Source of the DNA: JAGVSR01 sp963786675
GTDB lineage: Bacteria; Pseudomonadota; Alphaproteobacteria; Rhizobiales; Hyphomicrobiaceae
Reading direction: 5' to 3'
Length of the DNA stretch: 64,000 nt
Assembly (NCBI GenBank): GCA_963786675.1
Contig: CAWAZY010000001.1
Coordinates: 124,001-188,000, forward strand
A model generated the notes under the pieces. That model was not told where the DNA came from and did no database searches. It saw only the letters and a list, made by a program, of their open reading frames with translations. Of the stretch, positions 36,741 to 45,635 are shown one piece after another; the stretch's first letter is position 1; each line of letters opens with the position of its first letter. The translations under genes and the position numbers were made by a program.

Positions 36741-37269
36741 TGAGGGCCCGGGCTGCTTGCTCAATTCAGGTTGCACCAGAAACTTGCTAAACGCACAAAG
36801 CCGCGCGGCGCGGGCCGGCTGCAGGCGACCCGGCAGGACCTCACCCCTGCAGGGTTTAGGTTGCGCCGCCCTGTCCGTCAAACGTTGCCGGGGTCCGGCG
36901 GCCAGGTGCCTGAGCGGTTATCTGGATCGCTGCGCGCCCCAATTGACGCAGGCCCCCATCGCGCTGGCTCCAGCGCGGGCGCAGGACTCAACACGCCGTG
37001 AAGCCAACTTGAAGGCCGGCAACGCCCATGAAGCTGTGAAACCCGCCAAAGGACGCAGGATCAACATTGCTGTTCCGTCACGTTTCACACCGCATCCGGA
37101 TCACTTCACACGACATCAATTAAAGCGTGAATTCCGGCACGGCATCGTGACTGGCAAGAGAGCGTGCGGCTGACTACGTGGGGGTCATCGGCGCTGCGAT
37201 ATCCGCTTCGCCCGGACACGGTCCCTCAATGAGGACCTCTACAGAAAATTCAATCTAAGGAGACTGCCC
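36741..37269. other. Divergent intergenic region upstream of murE
   Basis: 529 bases between murE and a divergent small secreted-protein gene. Frames of up to 138 codons exist on the plus strand but have no ribosome site or family features. The region must hold promoters for the dcw cluster and for the small gene; AAGGAG at about 37257-37262 is the ribosome site of the latter. No clear -35/-10 pair or RNA structure was identified. Confidence 0.4.
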
Positions 37270-37578
37270 ATGATCCGTTCGTTGTCACTTGCCGCCCTTC
37301 TTTCCGCTGGCCTCGCCATGCCCGCCTTCGCCGCCGAAGACGCATCGGCCCAGAGCGGCGCTGCCGATCCGGCCGTCTTTGCCGCCCAGCTGACGTCGGC
37401 CGCCCACGCCAAGCAGGCCCGCCAGATTCTCATCGGCCGCGGTTATACGCAGGTCTCTGATCTGTCGCGTTCGGAGAACGGCTATTGGACCGGTTCGGCC
37501 GTGAAAAACGGCAAGGTCACCGCCGTTTCGGTGAAGCTGCCCCCGAACCTGGGTTCTCAGGGCCCGGCCACGAACTAA
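37270..37578 (+). CDS. Small exported PepSY-like protein
   Basis: 102 residues. A clear signal peptide (about residues 1-21, LSLAALLSAGLAMPAFAAE, cut after AFA) precedes a short domain with ARQILIGRGYTQVSDLSRSE and GYWTGSAVKNGKVTAVSVKL, resembling the PepSY/BLIP-like small alpha-beta fold common in periplasmic proteins of alphaproteobacteria. Function is unknown; PepSY domains are proposed to bind or inhibit peptidases. A strong AAGGAG stands eight bases before the ATG. It is monocistronic, divergent from murE and convergent with aspS. Confidence 0.8.
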   Translation: MIRSLSLAALLSAGLAMPAFAAEDASAQSGAADPAVFAAQLTSAAHAKQARQILIGRGYTQVSDLSRSENGYWTGSAVKNGKVTAVSVKLPPNLGSQGPATN

Positions 37579-37672
37579 TTGCCGTCACGTGCGTTTCAAC
37601 GAAAAGGGCATCAAAGCTCAAAAGTTGAGACGACATGAGTAGCGTGCCGGAACCATATCTGCCGGCATACCC

Positions 37673-37713
37673 GGCGCCCGTTGCCTTAGGCAGCGTGGCG
37701 CCGGTTTCTTTTG
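37673..37713 (+). terminator. Terminator after the PepSY-like gene
   Basis: GGCGCC at 37673-37678 pairs with GGCGCC at 37697-37702, with an inner TTGCC/GGCAG stem, followed by GGTTTCTTTTG. The stem plus T-rich tail lies downstream of the small gene and reads in its direction. Confidence 0.5.
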
Positions 37714-37737
37714 AGCTGACCGAGGCTAAGGGAAGCC

Positions 37738-39558
37738 TCAGCCCTTCTTGGGATCTTGCACGACCCGGATCGACAATTCGCGCAGCTGCTTGGGCGAGGC
37801 TTCTGACGGCGCGCTCATGAGCAAGTCGGCGGCCTGCTGGTTCATCGGGAACAGCGCGACCTCACGCACCGTCCGGCAGTTCGTCAGCAGCATCACGATC
37901 CGCTCGATACCCGCTGCCATGCCGCCATGCGGCGGGGCGCCGTACTGGAAGGCCCGATAAAGGCCGCCAAAGCGATCCTCGACGTCCTTCTTCGATAGCC
38001 CCGTGATCTCGAATGCCTTGACCATGGTGTCCGGCAGATGGTTTCGCACCGAACCGGATGCGATTTCATAGCCGTTGCAGACGATGTCGTACTGATTGGC
38101 CTTTAGAGCCAGCAGCGCGTCACGGCCCTCGGCCTCCGCCTTCTCCAGCGCCTCGCGCCCGCCCTTGGGCATCGAGAACGGGTTGTGCGAGAAGTCGATC
38201 TTCTTGTCTTCCTCGCTCCATTCGTAGAACGGGAAATCGACGATCCAGGCCAGTGCGTACTGATCCTCGTTATTCAGCTTCAGTTCGTGTCCGACGCGGT
38301 CGCGCGCGGCACCGGCGAACTTGTGGAAGTTGGCCGGGTTGCCGGCAGCGAAGAAGGCCGCGTCGCCGGTCTTGAGGCCAAGTTGCTTCTGGATGGCCTC
38401 GGCTCGCTCGGCGCCAATGTTCTTGGCGATCGGACCCGCACCGGCGGCCCCTTCCTCCTCGCGCCAGAAAATATACCCAAGTCCCGGCTGGCCTTCGCCC
38501 TGTGCCCAGGAGTTCATGCGGTCGCAGAAGGCGCGAGAACCACCGGTCGGCGCAGGGATCGCCCACACCCGCACCTTCGGGTCCTTTTCAATCATGCCCG
38601 CGAAGACCTTGAAGCCGCTCCCCCGGAAATGCTCGGTCACATCCTGCATCTCGATCGGGTTGCGCAGATCAGGCTTATCGGAGCCGTACTTGGCGATGGC
38701 CTCGTCATAGGGAATACGCGGCCACTTGGCCGTCACCGGCTTCCCGTTTGAGAATTCTTTGAAAATGTCGGTGAGGATCGGCTCCATGGTCTGGAACACA
38801 TCCTCCTGCTCGACAAAACTCATCTCGACGTCGAGCTGATAGAACTCGCCCGGCAGACGGTCGGCGCGGGGATCTTCGTCGCGGAAGCACGGTGCGATCT
38901 GGAAGTAGCGGTCGAAGCCCGACACCATCAACAGCTGCTTGTACTGCTGCGGGGCTTGCGGCAGGGCGTAGAACTTGCCGGGATGAATGCGCGACGGCAC
39001 CAGGAAGTCGCGCGCACCTTCTGGCGATGAGGCCGTCAGGATCGGCGTCGGGAACTCGTTGAAGTTCGCATCATGCATACGGCGGCGAATCGACTTCGTG
39101 ATCTCCAGCCGCTTCATGATGATCGCGTGCAGCGTCTCGCGGCGCAAATCGAGGAACCGGTATTGCAGTCGCAGGTCTTCCGGATAGTCTGGCTCACCGA
39201 ACACGGGAACGGGCAGTTCCTTGGCTTCCGACAGGACCTCGATTTCCGTGGCGTAGACTTCGATGGCCCCGGTCGCCAATTCGGCGTTCTCGGTACCCTC
39301 CGGCCGCTGCCGGACTTTGCCGTCGATGCGCACCACCCATTCGGAACGCAACATCTCCGCGGTCTTGAAAGCTGGCGAATCCGGGTCGGCCACCACTTGG
39401 GTCAGCCCATAGTGGTCGCGCAGATCGATGAACAGCACGCCGCCGTGGTCGCGCACACGATGCACCCAACCCGAAAGACGGGCGACTGACCCGATGTCGG
39501 TCGCCCGCAGTCCGCCGCAGGTGGTGGATCGATAGCGATGCATCTTGGCCGCGCTCAT
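37738..39558 (-). CDS. aspS: Aspartate--tRNA ligase
   Basis: 606 residues, the bacterial-type class II enzyme with anticodon OB fold, catalytic domain and inserted GAD domain. It charges tRNA-Asp, and in organisms without AsnRS also tRNA-Asn. Seen: ARLSGWVHRVRDHGGVLFID (OB fold), FPTPILTASSPEGARDFLVP (motif 1 region), FQIAPCFRDEDPRADRLPGE (motif 2) and GGMAAGIERIVMLL (motif 3). ATG 39558 has AAGGGA upstream. Whether it is discriminating cannot be told from the sequence by eye. It is convergent with the PepSY-like gene. Confidence 0.97.
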   Translation of the reverse strand: MSAAKMHRYRSTTCGGLRATDIGSVARLSGWVHRVRDHGGVLFIDLRDHYGLTQVVADPDSPAFKTAEMLRSEWVVRIDGKVRQRPEGTENAELATGAIEVYATEIEVLSEAKELPVPVFGEPDYPEDLRLQYRFLDLRRETLHAIIMKRLEITKSIRRRMHDANFNEFPTPILTASSPEGARDFLVPSRIHPGKFYALPQAPQQYKQLLMVSGFDRYFQIAPCFRDEDPRADRLPGEFYQLDVEMSFVEQEDVFQTMEPILTDIFKEFSNGKPVTAKWPRIPYDEAIAKYGSDKPDLRNPIEMQDVTEHFRGSGFKVFAGMIEKDPKVRVWAIPAPTGGSRAFCDRMNSWAQGEGQPGLGYIFWREEEGAAGAGPIAKNIGAERAEAIQKQLGLKTGDAAFFAAGNPANFHKFAGAARDRVGHELKLNNEDQYALAWIVDFPFYEWSEEDKKIDFSHNPFSMPKGGREALEKAEAEGRDALLALKANQYDIVCNGYEIASGSVRNHLPDTMVKAFEITGLSKKDVEDRFGGLYRAFQYGAPPHGGMAAGIERIVMLLTNCRTVREVALFPMNQQAADLLMSAPSEASPKQLRELSIRVVQDPKKG

Positions 39559-39831
39559 GGCCCAAGTCCCTTATTTCTGTGCTGGGGAAAATCGGGCCGG
39601 AGAAGCGCACGGGGTATGGTGAATGTCAAGGCCGCAGGGGGTGGCGGCACCCTCCCGAGGGCTGTGGCGGCGCGCGGTTTGCCCCATTGGCAAACGGGCC
39701 TCCCGGCAGCGCCAGAGCACGGCATCGTAAGGATTTCTTAACCAAGAGAAGGCAACGATTTCGATATCTTATGCCGGACTGCGGACATTCGTCCCTGCGG
39801 CGGCCAGTGACAGCGTGTGGGACCTAACACG

Positions 39832-40074
39832 ATGAAAACGGAACTCCTCGACCTCGACAGCCTTGAACGGCTCATTTCGCGGCACACCGGGACGACCGGC
39901 AATCCGGGATCCATCGACGAACCGGAGCACCCTCTGGCCCGCGAACTGCGCAGCGTGTTGACCAACAAGGACGCGCATAAGGTCGGCGACCTGGCCCGCG
40001 TGGTGGAAAGCATCTTGCGCGAAATGTCGATGATCAAGTCGGATATGACATCCGGCCCTGGCTCATCGAACTGA
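39832..40074 (+). CDS. Small conserved-looking hypothetical protein
   Basis: 80 residues, starting at ATG 39832. The sequence is acidic and polar and probably helical in its second half (DLARVVESILREMSMIKSDM); no signal peptide, membrane segment or known motif. It is divergent from aspS. Codon use and compact structure support a real gene but no family is recognised. An in-frame ATG at 39817 would add five residues. Confidence 0.5.
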   Translation: MKTELLDLDSLERLISRHTGTTGNPGSIDEPEHPLARELRSVLTNKDAHKVGDLARVVESILREMSMIKSDMTSGPGSSN

Positions 40075-40168
40075 GCCGCCGCCAATTCGGCCCCTGCCGC
40101 TCTTCGAAGCGTGATCTAGGACCGGTGCGATCCCGGACCTCACGTCGCGACGGCGCGAGCGTTAAAGC

Positions 40169-41704
40169 TCAAATGATGAAGAAGTCGGCAGCCGAAAGCG
40201 TGGGCTTTGTCGTCAGCGTCGCGAAGTGGACCATGCCGCCATTGGCGCTACCGTTGCTGTCGTAGTACAGCGCGCCCACGGCTTTATTGTAGATCACGTA
40301 GTCGTTCGCATCGAGCGCCTTGGTTCCAACGCGGAAATGCGCCGCGCTCATGGCGCCCAATTTGGCGAGCTTCGTGAAGATCGCATTCTCCAGAAGGAAT
40401 AGGTCGTTATTTCCGGCGGCGTTCGTGAAGTCGGTGATGATGTCGCGATTTGCCGCGCCACTCGGTGCGGTGTTGAACAGAAAACTGTCGTTGCCGCCGC
40501 CACCTGTAAGCCGGTCGTGACCCGCCCCACCGGCAATAATATTATTTGCCGAATTGCCTAAGATCGTATTGGCGAGCCCGTTGCCTGTCCCATTGATGGC
40601 ATCCGTGCCGCGCAGGTAGAGATATTCCACGTTCGCACCGAGGCGGGTGGTGACGGTCGCATTGACGGAATCAGCACCCGCCCCTGCAGCTTCGACGACG
40701 ACGTCTCCCAGGCTGTCGACCCAGTACTTGTCGCTGCCTCTGCCGCCGACCAGCCTGTCATTACCCGCCCCACCATCGAGGACGTTGGCGCCCGCGTTAC
40801 CAGTGAGCACGTTGTTTTGTGCGTTGCCCGTGCCGTTGAGATTGGCGACGCCCAAAAGGCGCAGGTCGATCGCGCCATCGCCCAGGACCGTGCTGGCGGA
40901 GGAAAAGATCGTGTCCCCGTCGACCAGATCGACCTTGGCGTTTAGTCCGCCGCCTGAAATGGTCACGGTGACTGGGCCCGGCAGGGGCCCGCCCGAGAAA
41001 GTCACAACCGCGTTGGTTGATGGCGCGGCGACGGCATAGCCGCCCGCACTTGCGGTGATGTCCTGGCCCAAATTGATTTCGCCAGATGAGACGTTGACCG
41101 CGATGCCCGCCGTTCCTTCGCCCACGTCATAGAACCGGTCGCCGTCGTGGTCCGTGTAGGCGACGCCCGTAATAAAGACGTCCGTACCCGATTTGGCGAA
41201 ATTCTCGGTTGCCATGACGGCGTTGTAGGTCGTGCTGCCCGACGTGAAGCGCCCCTCTTCGATGCCGGTGCCGAGTTCGCGGAAGCTACCATTCAAGATG
41301 TTGACGCGGTGGCCCGCGCTCAGAAACAGGTTGCGATGCAGGCTGGCCGTATACAATTCCAGATCCGGCGTTCCTGTCGTCCCTATCCAGGCGATGTTCT
41401 CGCCCCACGTCCAATTTCCCGCAAAGACGTACCCCGCATCGGCCATACGGTCGCCAGGATCGGATCCCCCCACGCCGGTATGCGAGAAGCGGTCCGTATC
41501 AATCATCCATTGGCTGTGGGCGCGCGCCGCGTCGAGGAGAAGTTCGTTGGGTGCCAGGACCTGCCGGGCACCCCCCACCAGCGTGCCAGCCGGCAGATCC
41601 TTGTTCAGAGCAATACCGTACCGCGCCGCCTCCCCCGCGGGGTCGAGACGGGCCCGATTGACAAGCTCTAAAAGCAACTGCTCAAACGCGGTGAGCTCAG
41701 ACAT
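40169..41704 (-). CDS. Secreted CAP-domain protein with RTX C-terminus
   Basis: 511 residues. The N-terminal 160 residues are a CAP/SCP (PR-1-like) domain: LVNRARLDPAGEAARYG, AHSQWMIDTDRFSHTG, WGENIAWIG and GHRVNILNGSFRELGTG. Next comes a short SdrD-B-like beta module (about 170-290, GVAYTDHDGDRFYDVGEGTA), then RTX calcium-binding repeats (GNAGANVLDGGAGNDRLVGG; GNSANNIIAGGAGHDRLTGG) and a C-terminal region ending DFFII, fitting type I secretion. No N-terminal signal peptide. Bacterial CAP proteins are extracellular with mostly unknown activities (lipid binding, adhesion, proteolysis have been proposed for the family). The RTX part resembles that of the 5.6-8.1 kb gene, suggesting a shared exporter elsewhere. 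Confidence 0.9.
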   Translation of the reverse strand: MSELTAFEQLLLELVNRARLDPAGEAARYGIALNKDLPAGTLVGGARQVLAPNELLLDAARAHSQWMIDTDRFSHTGVGGSDPGDRMADAGYVFAGNWTWGENIAWIGTTGTPDLELYTASLHRNLFLSAGHRVNILNGSFRELGTGIEEGRFTSGSTTYNAVMATENFAKSGTDVFITGVAYTDHDGDRFYDVGEGTAGIAVNVSSGEINLGQDITASAGGYAVAAPSTNAVVTFSGGPLPGPVTVTISGGGLNAKVDLVDGDTIFSSASTVLGDGAIDLRLLGVANLNGTGNAQNNVLTGNAGANVLDGGAGNDRLVGGRGSDKYWVDSLGDVVVEAAGAGADSVNATVTTRLGANVEYLYLRGTDAINGTGNGLANTILGNSANNIIAGGAGHDRLTGGGGNDSFLFNTAPSGAANRDIITDFTNAAGNNDLFLLENAIFTKLAKLGAMSAAHFRVGTKALDANDYVIYNKAVGALYYDSNGSANGGMVHFATLTTKPTLSAADFFII

Positions 41705-41872
41705 CGGGTCAACCTCTGCAGCGGGGCGGTGCGGGCGGTGTTGTGCCGACTATCCACATCCGATGGTGTAAGAACGCTGCACGAAGATGGTTACTCCCAA
41801 GCCAGATCAAATTTGGCAAACAACATGTTAACAAGTCGCCCCGTGGAAAAGTCAGGCCGTCGGTGCTTGCTG

Positions 41873-41901
41873 CTTTCCTGAGGCCAATTCTGTTGTATAC
41901 C
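41873..41901 (+). promoter_or_regulatory. Possible rnd promoter
   Basis: TATACC (41896-41901), preceded by TGTTG as in an extended -10, lies just upstream of the rnd start; the matching -35 (CTTTCC, spacing 17) is poor. Transcription would begin a few bases before the ATG at 41910. Confidence 0.25.
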
Positions 41902-41909
41902 GAAGAGCA

Positions 41910-43079
41910 ATGAACCTCGTCACGTCCACCCCCGCTCTCATCGATGTCTGCGACCAGCTCTCGACCGCCGAATTCGTCGCGGTCGATACAGAGTTCATGC
42001 GCGAGCAGACCTTCTGGCCAGAGCTGTGCCTCGTGCAAATCGCCTCCGACAGCGTCGAGGCGATTGTGGACCCCATGGCTGCGGGCCTCGATCTGGGCGT
42101 GTTCTACGAGTTGATGGCGAACGAACGCGTGACCAAGGTCTTCCACGCGGCGCGCCAGGACATCGAAATCATGTTCGCCCAGGCCGGCCGCATTCCCGCG
42201 CCGATTTTCGATACTCAGGTGGCCGCGTCGGTCTGCGGCTACGGCGACAGCGTGAGCTACGTCAATCTCGTCAAGGACATCACCGGGCACGACATCGACA
42301 AGTCCTCGCGCTTCACCGATTGGAGCCGCCGCCCCCTGACCGAAAAGCAACTCGTCTACGCGCTCGGCGACGTGACGCATCTGCGCGACGTCTACCGGCA
42401 TTTGCGCGAGAAGCTGTCAAAGACCGGCCGGGTCAACTGGCTCGACGAGGAAATGGCGGGCCTCACGCACCCAGGCACCTATGTCACCTTGCCGGAGGAT
42501 GCCTGGAAGCGATTGAAAATGCGGATCAAGAACCGCAAGTCGTTCGCCGTGCTGATCGAACTGGCTGCGTGGCGGGAGCGCCTCGCGCAATCGCAGAATG
42601 TGCCCCGCAACCGAGTACTGCGCGACGAGGCCCTCTACGACATCGCAAATCAGATGCCAACGACGCCCGAGACGCTGGCTGGGCTGCGGACTCTGAGCGA
42701 CGGGTTCTCGCGATCGCAACGCGCACGCGAGATCGTCGAGGCCGTCAAGACGGGCTTGGCCCGCGATCCGAAGACCTTGCCCGCAATGAACAATGCCCGC
42801 GCGGTCTCGGCCGAGGCCGGCGCCACCATCGAGCTGTTGAAGGTGCTGCTCAAGGCGGCCGCGGCCCGGCATAGGGTGGCGCCGCGCCTGATTGCGGATT
42901 CTGAAGAACTGGAACGCATCGCAGCCGAGGATGAACCCGACATCTTGGCCCTCAAAGGCTGGCGCCGCCAATTGTTCGGCGAAGATGCCTTGCGATTGAA
43001 GCGCGGCCAGTTGGCGCTGACGCTGGCCGGTGGCGAAGTCATGGTCATCCCGGGCGATCGCCAGACGGCGGAAAACTAG
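41910..43079 (+). CDS. rnd: Ribonuclease D
   Basis: 389 residues. RNase D is a 3'-5' exoribonuclease that trims stable RNAs, especially tRNA precursors. The DEDDy exonuclease domain is clear: FVAVDTEFMREQTFWPELCL (first Asp/Glu), VFHAARQDIEIMF (second Asp) and YALGDVTHLRDVYRHL (last Asp with tyrosine). An HRDC domain follows (about residues 210-290, with NVPRNRVLRDEALYDIANQM). Normal length. Divergent from the CAP-RTX gene across 205 bases. Confidence 0.96.
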   Translation: MNLVTSTPALIDVCDQLSTAEFVAVDTEFMREQTFWPELCLVQIASDSVEAIVDPMAAGLDLGVFYELMANERVTKVFHAARQDIEIMFAQAGRIPAPIFDTQVAASVCGYGDSVSYVNLVKDITGHDIDKSSRFTDWSRRPLTEKQLVYALGDVTHLRDVYRHLREKLSKTGRVNWLDEEMAGLTHPGTYVTLPEDAWKRLKMRIKNRKSFAVLIELAAWRERLAQSQNVPRNRVLRDEALYDIANQMPTTPETLAGLRTLSDGFSRSQRAREIVEAVKTGLARDPKTLPAMNNARAVSAEAGATIELLKVLLKAAAARHRVAPRLIADSEELERIAAEDEPDILALKGWRRQLFGEDALRLKRGQLALTLAGGEVMVIPGDRQTAEN

Positions 43080-43094
43080 CCGCAGAGCAGAGAC

Positions 43095-44003
43095 CTACTT
43101 CCGGCCCGGATCGTAGGCGTTCTTTTCGCGCCACTGGCGTAAGAATGCGGCGAGGTCGGCGTCAATCGTCTCTGGTAGCACGATACGCACGGTCACGAGC
43201 TGATCGCCTGTCGATCCGGCCGTCTGGTTGACTATCCCTTTGCCCTTCAATCGGAACACACGCCCCGAACTCGTGTTCGGCGGAACTGTCAGCTGGACGC
43301 GGCCGGTCAGCATTGGAACCTCGATTTTGGCGCCGAGCACCGCCTCGTCGATGGCCAGTGGGACCTCGCAGGTCAGGTCGTCGCCAGTCCGGCGAAACAC
43401 CGGGTGCGGCCGCACGCGAATTTCGACCAGAGCATCGCCCGCCGGCCCGCCATGCGCGCCGGGATTGCCCTTGCCCTTGAGCCGCAGCACTTGCCCCTCG
43501 ATGACCCCGCTGGGAACGTTGAGGTCCAGGGCGTCCCCGCCGGGCAGCGTCACGCGCTTGCGAATGCCCGTTGCGGCTTCGACGAAATCCAGATCGATCG
43601 TGTAGCGCACGTCCTGGCCGCGCGATGCCCGCGCACGCCCCGCATTGGCCCCGGCCCGAAAACCGGCAAAGATGTCGCTGAACGGATCGTCGGAATCAAA
43701 GCCGCCAAAACCGCCGTTCCATCGCGCGCCTGAAGCTCCCGCTCCAGTCCCGGCCCCGGCGCGCCCAGCGGAGCGACGCGGATCACCGGCGGCGTCGATC
43801 TCACCACGGTCGAACGCGCGGCGCTTTTCAGCGTCGCCGATCACGGCGTAGGCGAGATTGACCTTCTTGAACCGGTCGGCGGCATCCTTGGCGGCATTGA
43901 GATCGGGATGCCACTCTTTAGCCAACTGCCTATAGCGACGGCGAATTTCGTCGTCGCTCGCGGAGCGCGGCACGCCCAGTACCTGATATGGATCGTCCGC
44001 CAT
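43095..44003 (-). CDS. DnaJ/CbpA-type co-chaperone without zinc finger
   Basis: 302 residues. J domain at the N-terminus (DDPYQVLGVPRSASDDEI; HPD in KEWHPDLNAAKD) followed by a glycine/phenylalanine region (GGFGGFDSDDPFSDIF) and the two C-terminal substrate-binding domains (VTLPGGDALDLNVPSGV, LRLKGKGNPGAHGGPAGDAL). No CxxCxGxG repeats, so it is a class II J protein like CbpA and not DnaJ itself. It stimulates the Hsp70 DnaK and may bind DNA. ATG 44003 has GGAA upstream; an earlier TTG at 44021 is less likely. Confidence 0.92.
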   Translation of the reverse strand: MADDPYQVLGVPRSASDDEIRRRYRQLAKEWHPDLNAAKDAADRFKKVNLAYAVIGDAEKRRAFDRGEIDAAGDPRRSAGRAGAGTGAGASGARWNGGFGGFDSDDPFSDIFAGFRAGANAGRARASRGQDVRYTIDLDFVEAATGIRKRVTLPGGDALDLNVPSGVIEGQVLRLKGKGNPGAHGGPAGDALVEIRVRPHPVFRRTGDDLTCEVPLAIDEAVLGAKIEVPMLTGRVQLTVPPNTSSGRVFRLKGKGIVNQTAGSTGDQLVTVRIVLPETIDADLAAFLRQWREKNAYDPGRK

Positions 44004-44078
44004 AAGGGGTTCCGTCCGCAAAAGTGCGCACAGCGCCTGCCAGCATCTGCCGGCCCCGCGCCAAGATTTGATTTGAGA

Positions 44079-45635
44079 CTATCTCGCGATTCGGATTTCG
44101 GCCGCACGGCCCATCAACTCGGCCAAAACCTGAAACCGGCGGCGCAGCCTTTCACCGTCCAGTTCGGCATAGGACCGCGGCAGCGTCAAAACAAGTTTTT
44201 CAGCGCGGAACGACAGCCGGGTTTCATCAATGACGCCCGGCATGCCGATCGACATCATGTGAGCGGTACGCAGCGCCCCGCCGACGATCCGCGCTCGCTT
44301 CAAAGTGCGCCGGTCGATCCGCGTCAGAAGCCGCTGTGGCAAGCCGTCCGAGCCGTCTTTGTCGGCCCCGGCGTGCCGGAAATAAACCGCCAGCCCCACG
44401 AAGATCCGTCCGGGATGATCGATGCCCGACATGCCTGCATGCGCAATCTTGTCGAGACACTGCTCGCCGCGATAATCGGGATGCACGCGCCAGCCGATAT
44501 CCGACAACAGGCAGGCCGCATGCCGCAACCGCCGCTCCGCCAGTGTCTCGTCGGCACCACCTTTGTCGAACAGCTGATCGGTCCAATCGCACAGCTCAAG
44601 CGCGTGCGCCAGCGAGCGGGACCGGCGCCGGGCAAAATCCTCGCAAAAACTGATAAGCGGATCCTTCGCCCTTTCATGCGGCGGCAACAGTCCGAAGAGT
44701 AAGCCTTCGCGCACGCCATAAACCGAGAAAACCACGTTGGACGGCTGCAGGCGCTTGAGAAAGCGCTCCATGACCAGCGCACCATACGGCAGGGATTCGC
44801 GCCGCGCCCGCGCCACCTCTTCGATGCCCTGGAGAGCGCCGATCTTCTTGGAACGCCGCACGCCCTCGCAGAACTGGATCGCCTCGCGTGTCGGGATGGA
44901 ATACCCCTGCATGATGCGCAGCGGGTACTGCATCTGCTCCATGTGCAATTTTGCGAGCGCGCGCCACGTCCCGCCCACGGCGTAGAACGGACGGCCCCGT
45001 CCGGAATCCATCCAGTCGATCTTCTCAATGGCTTGATCTGTAATCTTCACGGCATCATCGACGCGCCCGCCAGTTTGATCAATGAGCCGAAGGCCACCCA
45101 GCGGCAAGGTCGAAGCGTGGCTCAATGTTTGGCCTTGCAGATCAATCAACTCGAGGCTGCCACCGCCCAAGTCGCCGGCGACACCGTCGGGATCGACAAA
45201 GCCCATGCGAATGCCCTGGGCGGCCAGTTGTGCTTCCATCTCGCCTGTTAGGATCTGGATCCGGGTGCCGCAAACCGCCTCCGCACGGGCAATAAAGTCC
45301 GGGCCGTCGCTCGCCTCGCGCACCGCGGCCGTCGCGAACGCTTTTAGGTTTTTCACTTTCAGAACGCGGGTCACCGCGCGGAACCGGCTCAGCGCGCCAA
45401 GAGCGCGCTCCACCGGTTCGCGACCCAATTGCCCGCTGGACGCAATTGTCCGCCCAAGCCCGCATAGAACTTTCTCATTGAAAATCGGCGTCGGCGCGCG
45501 CACGGCGCCATCGTAGACGACCAGACGCACAGAATTTGAGCCGACGTCGATCACGCCAATCGGCTCAAGCTCCTGCGGCCGGTTGCCGGAGCTGAGAATT
45601 TGCATCAGGCTCGTCACGCTCGATCCCTGCTTCAA
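44079..45635 (-). CDS. ppx: Exopolyphosphatase (Ppx/GppA family)
   Basis: 518 residues. Actin-like phosphatase that removes phosphate from inorganic polyphosphate and, in relatives, from pppGpp. Motifs: IGVIDVGSNSVRLVVYDG (phosphate 1), FATAAVREASDGPDFIARA, GVAGDLGGGSLELIDLQG (phosphate 2) and a C-terminal HD-like helical domain. The start TTG at 45635 overlaps the ppk stop (TTGA) and has GGGAG and AAGGA upstream; ATG 45605 is an alternative. Placed right after ppk, so synthesis and breakdown of polyphosphate are co-expressed. Confidence 0.93.
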   Translation of the reverse strand: MKQGSSVTSLMQILSSGNRPQELEPIGVIDVGSNSVRLVVYDGAVRAPTPIFNEKVLCGLGRTIASSGQLGREPVERALGALSRFRAVTRVLKVKNLKAFATAAVREASDGPDFIARAEAVCGTRIQILTGEMEAQLAAQGIRMGFVDPDGVAGDLGGGSLELIDLQGQTLSHASTLPLGGLRLIDQTGGRVDDAVKITDQAIEKIDWMDSGRGRPFYAVGGTWRALAKLHMEQMQYPLRIMQGYSIPTREAIQFCEGVRRSKKIGALQGIEEVARARRESLPYGALVMERFLKRLQPSNVVFSVYGVREGLLFGLLPPHERAKDPLISFCEDFARRRSRSLAHALELCDWTDQLFDKGGADETLAERRLRHAACLLSDIGWRVHPDYRGEQCLDKIAHAGMSGIDHPGRIFVGLAVYFRHAGADKDGSDGLPQRLLTRIDRRTLKRARIVGGALRTAHMMSIGMPGVIDETRLSFRAEKLVLTLPRSYAELDGERLRRRFQVLAELMGRAAEIRIAR

